Origin: CAILHX01 sp964511385
GTDB lineage: Bacteria > Pseudomonadota > Gammaproteobacteria > Burkholderiales > Methylophilaceae
DNA: 64,000 bases
Direction of reading: 5' to 3'
Assembly (NCBI GenBank): GCA_964511385.1
Contig: CAZEFE010000008.1
Location: forward strand, 1 to 64,000
The notes below the pieces were generated by a model, which did not search any database, had not been told where the DNA came from, and was given only the letters and a program-made list of their open reading frames with translations. The position numbers and the translations under genes are program-made. Numbering within the stretch: the first letter of the stretch is position 1; every line of letters starts with the position of its first letter. Of the stretch, positions 32,773-42,164 are shown piece after piece.

Positions 32773-35424
32773 ATGCCTGATAAAGCGCTAACCGATATTG
32801 CTGCATTTCAATGTTGTCCGGACGATGTCACCGGGGCATTGTTGCTGGGGCTGTTTGAAAGCAACCCGGATCCGGTGTATTTCAAGGATGGGGAGGGCCG
32901 CTGGCTGCTGGCCAACACCAGCGGCCTGGAAGTGTTCCACCTGACAGGCAAGCCTTATCAGGGCAAGACCGACGCAGAACTTGCCGAACTGACCCACCCG
33001 TTTTACCGCGAGGCTTTCCTGAGCTGCAAGGTTTCGGACGAGCGTGCCTGGAGCATGGGCGCGCTGAGCCGGCACGAGGAAGTTGTGCCGCTGCCGGAAG
33101 GTGGTTTCCGCGTGTTTGACGTGCTTAAAATGCCGCTGTTCAAACAGGACGGCAGCCGTCGCGGCCTGATGGTGCTGGGGCGCGAGGTGACGGAGCGCAA
33201 GGAAGCGGAAACCCAGTTGAACAGCCGTAGCGCCATTCTGGATGCGCTGATTTCCAGCGACTGGCTGCTGCATTCCTCCGAATCCTGGCAGAAAATCGCC
33301 CCGGATATCCTCGGCTTGCTGGGCGCCGCATCGAAATTCAGCCGGGTCAGCCTGTTCAAGGGCGTCGCCAGCGCCAATGGCAGCATCAGCGCCGTGAATA
33401 CGACGCGCTGGACCTCTCACGGCGAGGCGGCGTTTCCCGAGCGTTATCTGACCTTTAACTTTGCTGAAGAAGGCTGCTCGCGCTGGCTGGAGTATTTGCA
33501 GCAGGGGCAGCCGGTATTCGGCATGCGTGCCGCTTTCCCGGTGAGCGAGCTCAAGTTTTTGCAAAAGCTGGGTACCCACACCATCATCATGATCCCGATC
33601 ACCGCGGGCGGTGAATGGTGGGGGTTCATGGCGGTGGAGCGCTGCGACCAGCCATGCGAAATCTCTCCGCAGGAACTGGGCGCGCTGATGGCGGCGGGCC
33701 GTTCGTTCGGGGTGGCCATCCAGCGCGACATGTCCGGCGCCAGATTGCGGCAAGCCAGCATCGCTTTCGACAGCGCGGCGGAAGGTATCCTGATCACGGA
33801 TGAGGATGTAAGCATCATCGCGATCAATCGCGGGTTCACCGACATTACCGGCTATCGCGAAGACGAAGTGCTGGGGCAGGTGCCCAACGAACTGAATCCC
33901 GAGCATATCGGCGCCGACAAGTACCGTGAAATCCGCCATGCCTTGCTGAATGAGGGGCGCTGGCGGGGAGAGGTGGCCAACCATCGGAAAAACGGCGAGC
34001 CGTTTGCCGAATGGATCACCATTACCACGGTGCGCGATGCGGACGACCGTGTTGTGAATTATGTCGGGGTGTTTGCCGACATTTCCGATACCAAGCAAGC
34101 GCAGCAGACCCTGCATGACATGGTCAACCACGATGCCTTGACCGGGTTGCCCAACCGGCGCCTGCTGAACGAATTGACCGATCACGCGCTACGGCGCGCC
34201 GAGCGCGAGCGCACCAGCCTGGCGATCCTGTTTATTGATCTCGACCGGTTCAAGGTGATCAACGACACCCTGGGCCACCAGGTGGGGGACAAACTGCTGG
34301 TGGAGGTTTCCAACCGGTTGAACGCGGTGATGCGCGAGAGCGATACGGTGGCGCGGTTGGGGGGCGATGAGTTCCTGGTGATGATGGACAGCCTGCGTGA
34401 TGTGGAGGATGCCTCGCGCGTTGCCAAAAAAATCGTTTCTTCCCTGCAGGCGGAGTTCGTGATCGATGGCAAGGAGATTTTTATCGGTGCCAGTGTCGGC
34501 ATCAGCGTATATCCGGGCGATGGCCGGGACGTGGATAACCTGATCAAGGCTGCCGATATCGCCATGTACCAGGTCAAGAGCGAGGGCAAGAACAACTATC
34601 GCTTTTATTCGGCCGACCTGAGCGAAAACGCGGTGGAGCGCTTCACCATGGAATCGCAGTTGCGCCGTGCGCTGGAGCGTCAGCAGTTCGAGGTTTATTA
34701 CCAGCCGCAAGTGTCGGTGGCGACTGGCCGCATTGTGGGTGCGGAAGCGCTGGTGCGCTGGCAGCATCCTGAACTGGGCGTCGTGTCGCCGGCCAAGTTT
34801 ATTCCGCTGGCCGAGGAAACCGGGCTGGTGGTGCAGATTGGCGAATGGGTGTTGCGTGAGGCGGCGGCGCAGGTGGCGGCGTGGGCTAGGCAAGGACTGG
34901 GTTTGCAATCCATTTCGGTCAATATTTCCGGGGTGCAGGTGCAGCGCAGCAATTTCCCCGACGTCGTGTACGGCATTCTGGTCGAGACCGGTTGCGAGCC
35001 CTCCGTGCTGGAACTGGAGATTACCGAAAGCATCGTGATGCATAATACCGAAAACGTCATCAGCGTTTTCAACCGCATCAAGGAACCCGGGGTCAGGTTG
35101 GCGATCGATGATTTCGGCACCGGCTATTCGTCGCTGTCTTATCTGAAACGCCTGCCGCTGGACAAACTGAAAATAGATCAGTCTTTTGTTCAAGAACTGA
35201 CCCTGAATGCCGATGATAAGGCTATCGCTTCTGCTGTGATTGCGCTGGCGCGCAGCCTGAACCTGAAAGTGATTGCCGAAGGGGTGGAAACGCAAGATCA
35301 ACTGGCCACCTTGACCGAAATGGGATGTGATGATGTGCAAGGGTACCTGTTTGGCCGGCCGGTGCCCGCGCCGGAATTTGCAGCCATGCTGAGGGCTGAT
35401 GCCGAGAACGACAAGCCGCAATAA
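32773..35424 (+). CDS. PAS-GAF-PAS-GGDEF-EAL cyclic-di-GMP protein
   Basis: An 883-residue soluble protein: PAS (25-150; ESNPDPVYFKDGEGRWLLAN), GAF-like (160-325), PAS/PAC (330-450), GGDEF (455-620) and EAL (625-875). GGDEF is intact and preceded by RESD, an I-site. EAL keeps GAEALVRWQHP, ELEITESI and DDFGTGYSSLSYL. Either activity or both is possible. The ATG is preceded by AAGGCGGG. Its TAA shares one base with the ATG of the HD-GYP gene, so the two are coupled and could form a local c-di-GMP turnover unit. Confidence 0.87.
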   Translation: MPDKALTDIAAFQCCPDDVTGALLLGLFESNPDPVYFKDGEGRWLLANTSGLEVFHLTGKPYQGKTDAELAELTHPFYREAFLSCKVSDERAWSMGALSRHEEVVPLPEGGFRVFDVLKMPLFKQDGSRRGLMVLGREVTERKEAETQLNSRSAILDALISSDWLLHSSESWQKIAPDILGLLGAASKFSRVSLFKGVASANGSISAVNTTRWTSHGEAAFPERYLTFNFAEEGCSRWLEYLQQGQPVFGMRAAFPVSELKFLQKLGTHTIIMIPITAGGEWWGFMAVERCDQPCEISPQELGALMAAGRSFGVAIQRDMSGARLRQASIAFDSAAEGILITDEDVSIIAINRGFTDITGYREDEVLGQVPNELNPEHIGADKYREIRHALLNEGRWRGEVANHRKNGEPFAEWITITTVRDADDRVVNYVGVFADISDTKQAQQTLHDMVNHDALTGLPNRRLLNELTDHALRRAERERTSLAILFIDLDRFKVINDTLGHQVGDKLLVEVSNRLNAVMRESDTVARLGGDEFLVMMDSLRDVEDASRVAKKIVSSLQAEFVIDGKEIFIGASVGISVYPGDGRDVDNLIKAADIAMYQVKSEGKNNYRFYSADLSENAVERFTMESQLRRALERQQFEVYYQPQVSVATGRIVGAEALVRWQHPELGVVSPAKFIPLAEETGLVVQIGEWVLREAAAQVAAWARQGLGLQSISVNISGVQVQRSNFPDVVYGILVETGCEPSVLELEITESIVMHNTENVISVFNRIKEPGVRLAIDDFGTGYSSLSYLKRLPLDKLKIDQSFVQELTLNADDKAIASAVIALARSLNLKVIAEGVETQDQLATLTEMGCDDVQGYLFGRPVPAPEFAAMLRADAENDKPQ

Positions 35425-36707
35425 TGGATAACAAACAAGAACAACATTACATTCTGCCTTCCCAGCTCCGCGTGGGAATCTACGTGCATCTGGACTTATC
35501 CTGGATGCAGCATCCGTTTGCGCTCAGCAGTTTCAAGATCAAGAACGAAGGCCAGATCACCAGCATCCTGAACATGGGGCTGGAGCGTATCCGCTATGAC
35601 CCGCTGCGCAGCGATGTTGAACCGTTGCCGCTGGAGGCGCCGGGGAGTGAGCGGCAGAGCGCAGATGTCAGCCAGCCAACGCCGCCGGTCGAGCGCGCGG
35701 TAGTCACTGCGCAAATCAAGCTGCTGGACCAGACGATCAGGGACTGCGAGCAGGGATTCATCCGTGCGACGGTGATTGCGCGCCAGGCCTTGCAATGCAT
35801 GGAAAGCAACCCGCGCGAGGCGCTTGCCGTGGCGGAACCGCTGATCAAGGGTATGGTGGATTCGATACTCACCGAAGGTGACGTGATCATCCAGGCGATG
35901 GACGGCAGCCGGTTGGGTGAAGAAACCTACTTCCATCCGCTGAACGTGACAGTGATGTCGCTGATGATGGCCAAGGCGCTGAACCTGGAGCAGGAGGAGG
36001 CGCATTGCCTGGGGGTGGCGGCGCTGTTCCACGATGCGGGCAAGGCGCTGCTTCCGGAAAACATCCGCAAAGGCGGCCGCCATCTGGATGTGGTTGCCCA
36101 GACCCTGTTCCGGCAGCACGCCGAATTCGGCGCCAACCTGGCCAGGGAGGCAGGGATGTCCCTGCGGCTGGCCAAAATCATCCTGCAGCACCATGAGCTG
36201 GCCGATGGTTCCGGCTATCCTGCCGGCCTGGTGGATGACGAAATCGACCCGCTGGCACGCATCCTGTCGCTGGTGAATACCTACGAAAATCTGTGCAATC
36301 CAGTCAATCCGGTGGATGCCATGACGCCGTATGGGGCGTTGTCGTACCTGTTCTCCAACGAGCGCAAGAAATTTGATGGCCTGGTGCTCAACCAGTTCAT
36401 CAAGTCGTTGGGGGTGTATCCGCCAGGCAGCATCGTGCTGCTGAACGATGGGGTCTACGGCATTGTGGTGTCGGTGAATCCGGCAAAATTGCTGCGCCCC
36501 TGCGTCATGGTGCATGACCGCCGCTTCGATCGCGACGTTCCCAATGTGATCGATCTGGGCAAGGAACTGGATACCAGTATCAGCAAATGCGTGAGAAGCG
36601 ACCAGCTACCGAAGGAAGTGGCCGAGTATCTGCAAAGCCGCCAGCGCCAGAGCTATTTTTTCCGGAAAGAGCGCAAAGACACCGCGGAAGAAACAGCACC
36701 CGCCTGA
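35424..36707 (+). CDS. HD-GYP cyclic-di-GMP phosphodiesterase with DUF3391 N-terminus
   Basis: A 427-residue protein. The N-terminal DUF3391 (LPSQLRVGIYVHLDLSWMQH) is typical of this subclass. The HD-GYP domain (about 125-345) has HPLNVTVMS, the HD pair in LFHDAGK, and HHELADGSGYPAGL, with metal-binding His/Asp and the GYP loop intact; c-di-GMP hydrolysis is therefore likely. The C-terminus (RQRQSYFFRKERKD) is charged. It begins on the last base of the preceding GGDEF-EAL stop codon. Confidence 0.88.
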   Translation: MDNKQEQHYILPSQLRVGIYVHLDLSWMQHPFALSSFKIKNEGQITSILNMGLERIRYDPLRSDVEPLPLEAPGSERQSADVSQPTPPVERAVVTAQIKLLDQTIRDCEQGFIRATVIARQALQCMESNPREALAVAEPLIKGMVDSILTEGDVIIQAMDGSRLGEETYFHPLNVTVMSLMMAKALNLEQEEAHCLGVAALFHDAGKALLPENIRKGGRHLDVVAQTLFRQHAEFGANLAREAGMSLRLAKIILQHHELADGSGYPAGLVDDEIDPLARILSLVNTYENLCNPVNPVDAMTPYGALSYLFSNERKKFDGLVLNQFIKSLGVYPPGSIVLLNDGVYGIVVSVNPAKLLRPCVMVHDRRFDRDVPNVIDLGKELDTSISKCVRSDQLPKEVAEYLQSRQRQSYFFRKERKDTAEETAPA

Positions 36708-36738
36708 CATCCGTTTCAGGGTTTTATTGCTGGCCGAG

Positions 36739-36765
36739 GTTGATTTTTCTCAAAGCTCCCCAACT
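36739..36765 (+). promoter_or_regulatory. Possible heat-shock (sigma-32) promoter of clpB
   Basis: GTTGATT (36739-36745) and CCCCAACT (36758-36765) with 12 bases between resemble the sigma-32 pattern CTTGAA and CCCCATNT, 34 bases before the clpB ATG. Confidence 0.45.
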
Positions 36766-36799
36766 TTAGGTTGAACATTACCTTTTGGGGAGTTTTTCC

Positions 36800-39379
36800 A
36801 TGCGCTTCGACAAGTTAACCACCAAATTCCAGCAAGCCCTGTCCGATGCCCAGAGTCTGGCCGTAGGCAACGACAACCAGTTTATTGAGGCGCAGCACCT
36901 GCTGCTGGCGCTGCTCAGCCAGGATGATGGCGGCACGGCTTCGCTGCTGCAACGGGCCGGCGCCAACCTGGCACCGCTGAAAAACGGCTTGCAGCAGGCC
37001 ATCAACCGCCTGCCCAAGGTGGAAGGCCACGGCGGCGAGGTCTCGATTTCGCGCGATCTCAACAACCTGCTCAACATCACCGATAAAGAAGCGCAGAAAC
37101 ACGGCGACGCCTACATTGCCAGCGAGATGTTCCTGCTGGCACTGACCGAGGACAAGGGCGAGACCGGCCGCCTGCTCAAGGAAACCGGCCTCAACCGCAA
37201 GGCGCTGGAACAGGCCATCAATGCCGTGCGCGGCGGCGAACATGTGCAGGACGCCGAAGCCGAAGGCAGCCGCGAAGCGCTCAAGAAGTACACCCTGGAT
37301 CTGACCGAGCGCGCGAGACAAGGAAAGCTCGACCCGGTGATCGGCCGCGACGACGAAATCCGCCGGGCTATCCAAGTTTTACAACGCCGCACCAAGAACA
37401 ACCCGGTGCTGATCGGCGAACCCGGCGTGGGCAAGACCGCCATCGTCGAGGGTTTGGCGCAGCGCATCGTCAACGGCGAAGTGCCGGAAACGCTGAAGAA
37501 CAAAAAGGTGCTGTCGCTGGACATGGCCGCACTGCTAGCCGGCGCCAAGTACCGCGGCGAGTTCGAGGAGCGCCTGAAATCCGTGCTCAAGGAACTGGCG
37601 CAGGACGAAGGTCAGACCATCGTCTTCATCGACGAAATCCACACCATGGTCGGGGCTGGCAAGGCCGAAGGCGCCATGGATGCCGGCAACATGCTCAAAC
37701 CCGCCCTGGCGCGCGGCGAACTGCACTGCGTCGGCGCCACCACGCTGGACGAATACCGCAAATACATCGAGAAAGACGCCGCGCTGGAGCGCCGTTTCCA
37801 GAAGGTGCTGGTGGATGAACCGACGGTGGAATCCACCATCGCCATCCTGCGCGGCTTGCAGGAGAAATACGAACTGCACCACGGCGTGGACATTACCGAC
37901 CCGGCGATTGTTGCCGCGGCGGAGCTATCGAACCGCTATATCACCGATAGATTTTTACCGGATAAGGCGATCGACCTGATCGATGAGGCCGCCAGCCGTA
38001 TCAAGATGGAAATCGACTCCAAGCCGGAATCCATGGACAAACTCGACCGCCGCCTGATCCAACTCAAGATCGAGCGCGAGGCGGTGCGCAAGGAAAAAGA
38101 CGAAGCTTCGCAAAGGCGCTTTGCCCTGATCGAGGAGGAAATCGGCCAATTGTCGCGTGAATACGCCGACCTGGAAGAAATCTGGAAGGCGGAGAAGGCG
38201 CAGGTGCAAGGCTCCGCCCACATCAAGGAAGAAATCGACCGCCTCAAGGCGCAAATGGCGGATTTGCAAAGAAAAGGCCAGTTCGACAAGCTGGCGGAAA
38301 TCCAGTACGGCAAGTTGCCGCAACTGGAGGCCCAACTCAAGCAGGCCGAGGCGATGCAAGGCGCTGACGTGAAGCACAAGTTGTTGCGTACCCAGGTCGG
38401 CGCGGAAGAAATTGCCGAAGTGGTGAGCCGCGCCACTGGCATCCCGGTGTCCAAGATGATGCAGGGCGAGCGCGACAAGCTGCTCCATATTGAAGAAAAA
38501 CTGCACGATCGCGTGGTGGGGCAGGAGGAAGCCGTGCGCTTGGTCAGCGATGCCATCCGCCGCTCGCGCTCCGGCCTGTCCGATCCCAACCGGCCTTATG
38601 GTTCGTTCCTGTTCCTCGGCCCCACCGGCGTGGGCAAAACCGAGTTGTGCAAGGCGCTGGCGAATTTCATGTTTGATTCTGAAGACCACCTGATCCGCAT
38701 CGATATGAGCGAATTCATGGAGAAACACTCGGTGGCGCGTCTGATCGGCGCGCCTCCCGGCTACGTTGGTTATGAAGAAGGCGGTTATTTAACTGAAGCA
38801 GTGCGCCGCAAGCCTTACAGCGTCATCCTGCTGGACGAGGTGGAGAAAGCCCACCCGGACGTGTTCAACGTATTACTGCAAGTGCTGGACGACGGCCGCA
38901 TGACCGATGGTCAGGGGCGGACGGTTGATTTCAAGAATACCGTCATCATCATGACCTCCAACCTCGGCAGCCAGATGATCCAGCAGATGTCGGGCGACGA
39001 TTACCAGGTGATTAAATTAGCTGTCATGGGCGAAGTCAAAACCTATTTCCGCCCCGAGTTCATCAACCGTATTGATGAAGTGGTGGTGTTCCACGCGCTG
39101 GATGAAAAGAACGTGAAATCCATCGCCGCCATCCAGCTCAAGAACCTGGAAAAACGGCTGGCCAGCATGGAAATGGCGCTGCAAGTCAGCGATGCGGCAC
39201 TGGCGGAAATCGCCAACGCCGGCTTCGACCCGGTATACGGCGCAAGGCCGCTCAAGCGTGCGATCCAGTCCGAATTAGAAAACCCGCTGGCGAAAGAAAT
39301 CCTGGCCGGGCATTTTGCGGCGAAGGACACCATCAAGGTGGATTTCAAGGGCGGGCGCATGGTCTTCGACAAAGCCTGA
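36800..39379 (+). CDS. clpB: ClpB disaggregase
   Basis: An 859-residue cytoplasmic AAA+ chaperone that rescues aggregated proteins with DnaK. It shows the N domain (MRFDKLTTKFQQALSDAQSL), first ATPase (Walker A GEPGVGKTAI, Walker B TIVFIDEIHTM), the long coiled-coil middle domain (about 400-525), second ATPase (GPTGVGKTELCKAL, VILLDEVEKAH) and the C-terminal domain (FDPVYGARPLKRAIQ). Full length for the family. ATG 36800 is supported by GGGGAG 7 bases upstream and by the standard N-terminus. Followed by a strong terminator. Confidence 0.98.
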   Translation: MRFDKLTTKFQQALSDAQSLAVGNDNQFIEAQHLLLALLSQDDGGTASLLQRAGANLAPLKNGLQQAINRLPKVEGHGGEVSISRDLNNLLNITDKEAQKHGDAYIASEMFLLALTEDKGETGRLLKETGLNRKALEQAINAVRGGEHVQDAEAEGSREALKKYTLDLTERARQGKLDPVIGRDDEIRRAIQVLQRRTKNNPVLIGEPGVGKTAIVEGLAQRIVNGEVPETLKNKKVLSLDMAALLAGAKYRGEFEERLKSVLKELAQDEGQTIVFIDEIHTMVGAGKAEGAMDAGNMLKPALARGELHCVGATTLDEYRKYIEKDAALERRFQKVLVDEPTVESTIAILRGLQEKYELHHGVDITDPAIVAAAELSNRYITDRFLPDKAIDLIDEAASRIKMEIDSKPESMDKLDRRLIQLKIEREAVRKEKDEASQRRFALIEEEIGQLSREYADLEEIWKAEKAQVQGSAHIKEEIDRLKAQMADLQRKGQFDKLAEIQYGKLPQLEAQLKQAEAMQGADVKHKLLRTQVGAEEIAEVVSRATGIPVSKMMQGERDKLLHIEEKLHDRVVGQEEAVRLVSDAIRRSRSGLSDPNRPYGSFLFLGPTGVGKTELCKALANFMFDSEDHLIRIDMSEFMEKHSVARLIGAPPGYVGYEEGGYLTEAVRRKPYSVILLDEVEKAHPDVFNVLLQVLDDGRMTDGQGRTVDFKNTVIIMTSNLGSQMIQQMSGDDYQVIKLAVMGEVKTYFRPEFINRIDEVVVFHALDEKNVKSIAAIQLKNLEKRLASMEMALQVSDAALAEIANAGFDPVYGARPLKRAIQSELENPLAKEILAGHFAAKDTIKVDFKGGRMVFDKA

Positions 39380-39385
39380 CGCGAA

Positions 39386-39420
39386 AACAAAAAAGCCGAC
39401 CATGTGTCGGCTTTTTTGTT
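39386..39420 (+). terminator. Rho-independent terminator of clpB
   Basis: A perfect 15-base-pair stem (39386-39400 with 39406-39420) ending in AAAAAAGCCGAC/GTCGGCTTTTTT around loop CATGT, with the T-run in the descending arm. Confidence 0.95.
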
Positions 39421-39503
39421 GGTGGAAAACTTCGCTGATGTTTAAGATATTTGTGAACGTTCTGCTGTCCAACTGTGCAGAAGGCAAGGGAAGGGGTATC
39501 CAA

Positions 39504-40001
39504 ATGCGAATTTACATTGTTCTGTTGTTACTGCTGGCAGGTTGTGCCAGCAACGGCACCCAGCCCGGTGGTGCGCCCGAGATCGAGCGTATCTCGGGCG
39601 CAGAGTTGGAACAACTGATGCCGCAGCCGACAGCCAGCCTGACGTTGGAGGATATTGTGCGGTTGTCCACGACGGGGGTGCCGGTGGATGACATCATCGG
39701 GCAACTGCGGCAGGTCGGGACGTTTTTTGACCTTGCACCCAGCCAGGCGATCGATCTTCACCGGCGCGGTGTGGACAGCCGGGTGCTGGATTACTTGCAT
39801 CAAGCCAGCGTGCAGGCAGTGCGGGATAGTATGGTGGACGAGATCAACCGGCGCGGCGATCTGTGCCAGGCGCAACAGGACAAGCTGGAGCGTGAATTAA
39901 TGCGGAGGTCGGGTGCGGCCTATTGCGGCCCGTACTGGGGACCGTATCCTTACGGGCCTTACCGGCACTATCCTGGCAGCGGCTTCTACTGGGGCTGGTA
40001 A
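39504..40001 (+). CDS. Lipoprotein of unknown function
   Basis: A 165-residue lipoprotein. Signal peptide MRIYIVLLLLLAGC with lipobox LAGC; mature chain begins with a lipidated Cys. The body has ISGAELEQLM and LTLEDIVRLSTTGVPVDDII (a pattern for segments that sense or bind repeats in small bacterial lipoproteins) and a Gly/Tyr/Pro-rich tail (GPYWGPYPYGPYRHYPG). I do not recognise a defined family. AAGGGG lies upstream of the ATG at 39504. Its 3' end overlaps the opposing perM-like gene by 16 bases. Confidence 0.7.
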   Translation: MRIYIVLLLLLAGCASNGTQPGGAPEIERISGAELEQLMPQPTASLTLEDIVRLSTTGVPVDDIIGQLRQVGTFFDLAPSQAIDLHRRGVDSRVLDYLHQASVQAVRDSMVDEINRRGDLCQAQQDKLERELMRRSGAAYCGPYWGPYPYGPYRHYPGSGFYWGW

Positions 40002-41119
40002 GGGTCCAGGTCGCGGCGCGCGGCGTGTTCGCGCAGCTTGAGGGCAAACGCGTGGCGCGCACGCAGGCGCGGGTCGGTCAGGATGAATTCCAGGGTTTCG
40101 CCCAGCAGCATGACGATGCCGAGGATGGGCAACGCCAGCATCAGCCCGGCAACGTCGGCAATGGCGCCGCCGATGAACAGCATCAGTACCGATAGCAGCG
40201 GATGCAGGCGCAGGCTTTTGCCGACCACGGCAGGCATGAAAACGAAATCATCCAGCAGGCGGATGGCGGCAAACAGCAGGATGACGCCGTAAGCGATGGA
40301 CACGTCGCCGGGGAAATCGGTGCCGGCAACCAGCAGGATCATCAGTCCGCCCAGCAGCGGCCCCAGGTAGGGAATCTGCCCGATGATACCGGCGATGGTT
40401 GCCAGCAGCAGGGGGGAGGGCAGTCCCAGCGCCCACAGGCCGATGAACAGCATGAAAATGTCGATCAGGGTCAGTTTGATCAGGCCGATGAAATAAAGCC
40501 GGGCGGCGCGATCCACGGCATGGCTGAGATACAGTGTTTTTTCAAAGAAGGCGTTGGGGACGGCCTGGCCCAGGAACTTGCGGAAGTTGCCGCCTTCCTT
40601 GAGCAGGAAGTAGGTAATCACCGGCACCAGCAGGACGGACGGCAGCCATGCTGCCAGCGTGATCAGGATGCCGGCCAGGTGTTCTTCGGCGAAATGTTCC
40701 TGCATGGACAATGCATGCGATTTGACCGCGTTGGCGAGATGCGCTTTGCGTGCAAAGCTGAGTTTTTGCTCCATATTCGCCATCAGCCCGTCGATCAGCG
40801 AATATCCGCCCGAGAGGTAATGCGCCACGGTGACCTGCAAATCGTCGGCTTTGGCCAGGATCATCGGATACAACAGTAGCAGTAAACCGCTGAGGGCAAG
40901 CAGGAATGCGCCGGAAAGCGTGGCTGCCGCGAAGTTGCTGGAAAAGCCGGAAAGCACCATGCGCCGGGCGAGAGGGTCCAGCAAATAGTAGAGCACCAGC
41001 GCCAGCAGGAAAGGCACGATCAGCCACAGGATTTTCTGGAACAGGAACAGCAGCAGGCAGGTTACGGCGATGATGCCGCACCAGGTGATCGGGCCGGGGG
41101 TTGTGCGGGCAATCTGCAT
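39986..41119 (-). CDS. PerM/AI-2E-family permease
   Basis: A 377-residue inner-membrane protein with about eight helices. PGLLGGLMILLVAGTDFPGD-like segment (QIPYLGPLLGGLMILL) and FVFMPAVVGKSLRLHPLLSV are the family landmarks. AI-2E family members include solute exporters and Na+/H+ antiporters; the substrate here is unknown. Its ATG shares one base with the stop of the cNMP-binding gene upstream, so both are co-translated. Confidence 0.85.
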   Translation of the reverse strand: MQIARTTPGPITWCGIIAVTCLLLFLFQKILWLIVPFLLALVLYYLLDPLARRMVLSGFSSNFAAATLSGAFLLALSGLLLLLYPMILAKADDLQVTVAHYLSGGYSLIDGLMANMEQKLSFARKAHLANAVKSHALSMQEHFAEEHLAGILITLAAWLPSVLLVPVITYFLLKEGGNFRKFLGQAVPNAFFEKTLYLSHAVDRAARLYFIGLIKLTLIDIFMLFIGLWALGLPSPLLLATIAGIIGQIPYLGPLLGGLMILLVAGTDFPGDVSIAYGVILLFAAIRLLDDFVFMPAVVGKSLRLHPLLSVLMLFIGGAIADVAGLMLALPILGIVMLLGETLEFILTDPRLRARHAFALKLREHAARRDLDPYQPQ

Positions 41120-41625
41120 TAGACGATAAAGCGGTTGATGGCTTCGCGCAGCCGGTTGCCGATATGGCGCGACAACTGCAGCGATATTTTTGACGCGACT
41201 TTGGCATGGGTTTCGAGCAGGCCGAGAAAGTCTTCGCGGAACAGTACTGCCAGGGTACAGTCAGTGGCGGCGCGCACCTGGGCCATGCGCGGAGCATTGT
41301 CGAGCAGCGCCAGTTCGCCGAAAAACTGGCCGGAGGACAATGTGGCAATGGCGCCATCCAGCGGGCGGCCCTGGCGGCAGATGATGACTTCACCGGACAG
41401 CAGGAAATAAATGGCTTGCCCTTCTTCGCCTTCATCGAACACGATCTCGCCTTTGCTATAGTGGCGTTCGTGCAGCAGGTTGTGGATGATGCGCAACTCG
41501 CTGGAACTGAGTCCGGCAAACAAGGGGACGGCTCTGAGCCGAGCCAGGCTGGTTGGCTCCTGCCGCTTGCGTAAAAAGCTTATTATCATTGTGTTTTCGG
41601 GTATGCGCGAATTGAGCGCTGCCAT
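41119..41625 (-). CDS. Cyclic-nucleotide-binding domain protein without DNA-binding domain
   Basis: A 168-residue protein with one cNMP-binding beta-roll (about 30-150): LFAGLSSSELRIIHNLL, EGEEGQAIYFLLSGEV and GQFFGELALLDNAPRMAQVRA, the last being the phosphate-binding cassette with Glu and Arg in position. No helix-turn-helix follows, so it cannot be a CRP-like regulator itself. Coupling to the permease suggests it may gate or regulate that protein. Start could be ATG 41625 or ATG 41589. Confidence 0.8.
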   Translation of the reverse strand: MAALNSRIPENTMIISFLRKRQEPTSLARLRAVPLFAGLSSSELRIIHNLLHERHYSKGEIVFDEGEEGQAIYFLLSGEVIICRQGRPLDGAIATLSSGQFFGELALLDNAPRMAQVRAATDCTLAVLFREDFLGLLETHAKVASKISLQLSRHIGNRLREAINRFIV

Positions 41626-41683
41626 AGTAATCCGAAAACGGGATTTTCTACAAATTAATCATGGAGTAATAACCTGAATCGCC

Positions 41684-42103
41684 ATGCGCCAGTTAACCAC
41701 GACTTTGAGACTCAACACCCGGGGGCGGGGCATTTACGACATCACAGCCGAGATTGTCGCCTGGGTGCGCTCGGCGCAGATGACCACGGGTTTGCTGACG
41801 GTGTATATTCAGCATACTTCCGCCAGCCTGTTGATCAACGAGAACTATGATCGCGATGTGTTGACCGACCTGGAAACCTTTTTTGCGCGGCTGGTGCCGG
41901 ATGGTGACCCGATGTTCATTCACACGGTGGAAGGTGCTGACGATATGCCGGCCCATGTGCGTACGGCGTTGACCCAGGTGCATCTTTCCATCCCGGTGGT
42001 CGATGGCAAGCCGGTGCTGGGCACCTGGCAGGGCATCCTGCTCTATGAGCACCGGCATGAGCCCGCGCAGCGGCGGGTGGTGTTGCACGTGATCGGCGAG
42101 TGA
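41684..42103 (+). CDS. yjbQ: YjbQ family protein (UPF0047)
   Basis: A 139-residue cytoplasmic protein with the family motifs IQHTSASLLINENYD, HTVEGADDMPAHVR and GTWQGILLYEHR. The conserved His/Glu/Asp residues form the family's metal site. Members are annotated as having weak thiamine-phosphate-synthase-like activity, but the physiological role is open. Full length. It lies alone on the plus strand, 58 bases from the divergent cNMP-binding gene and 61 bases before the chemoreceptor. Confidence 0.9.
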   Translation: MRQLTTTLRLNTRGRGIYDITAEIVAWVRSAQMTTGLLTVYIQHTSASLLINENYDRDVLTDLETFFARLVPDGDPMFIHTVEGADDMPAHVRTALTQVHLSIPVVDGKPVLGTWQGILLYEHRHEPAQRRVVLHVIGE

Positions 42104-42164
42104 GCGTCATCAGAAATGACTCTAAATTGGTTATCATCAAGAAAGTCGGAATGAGGATTTCAAG

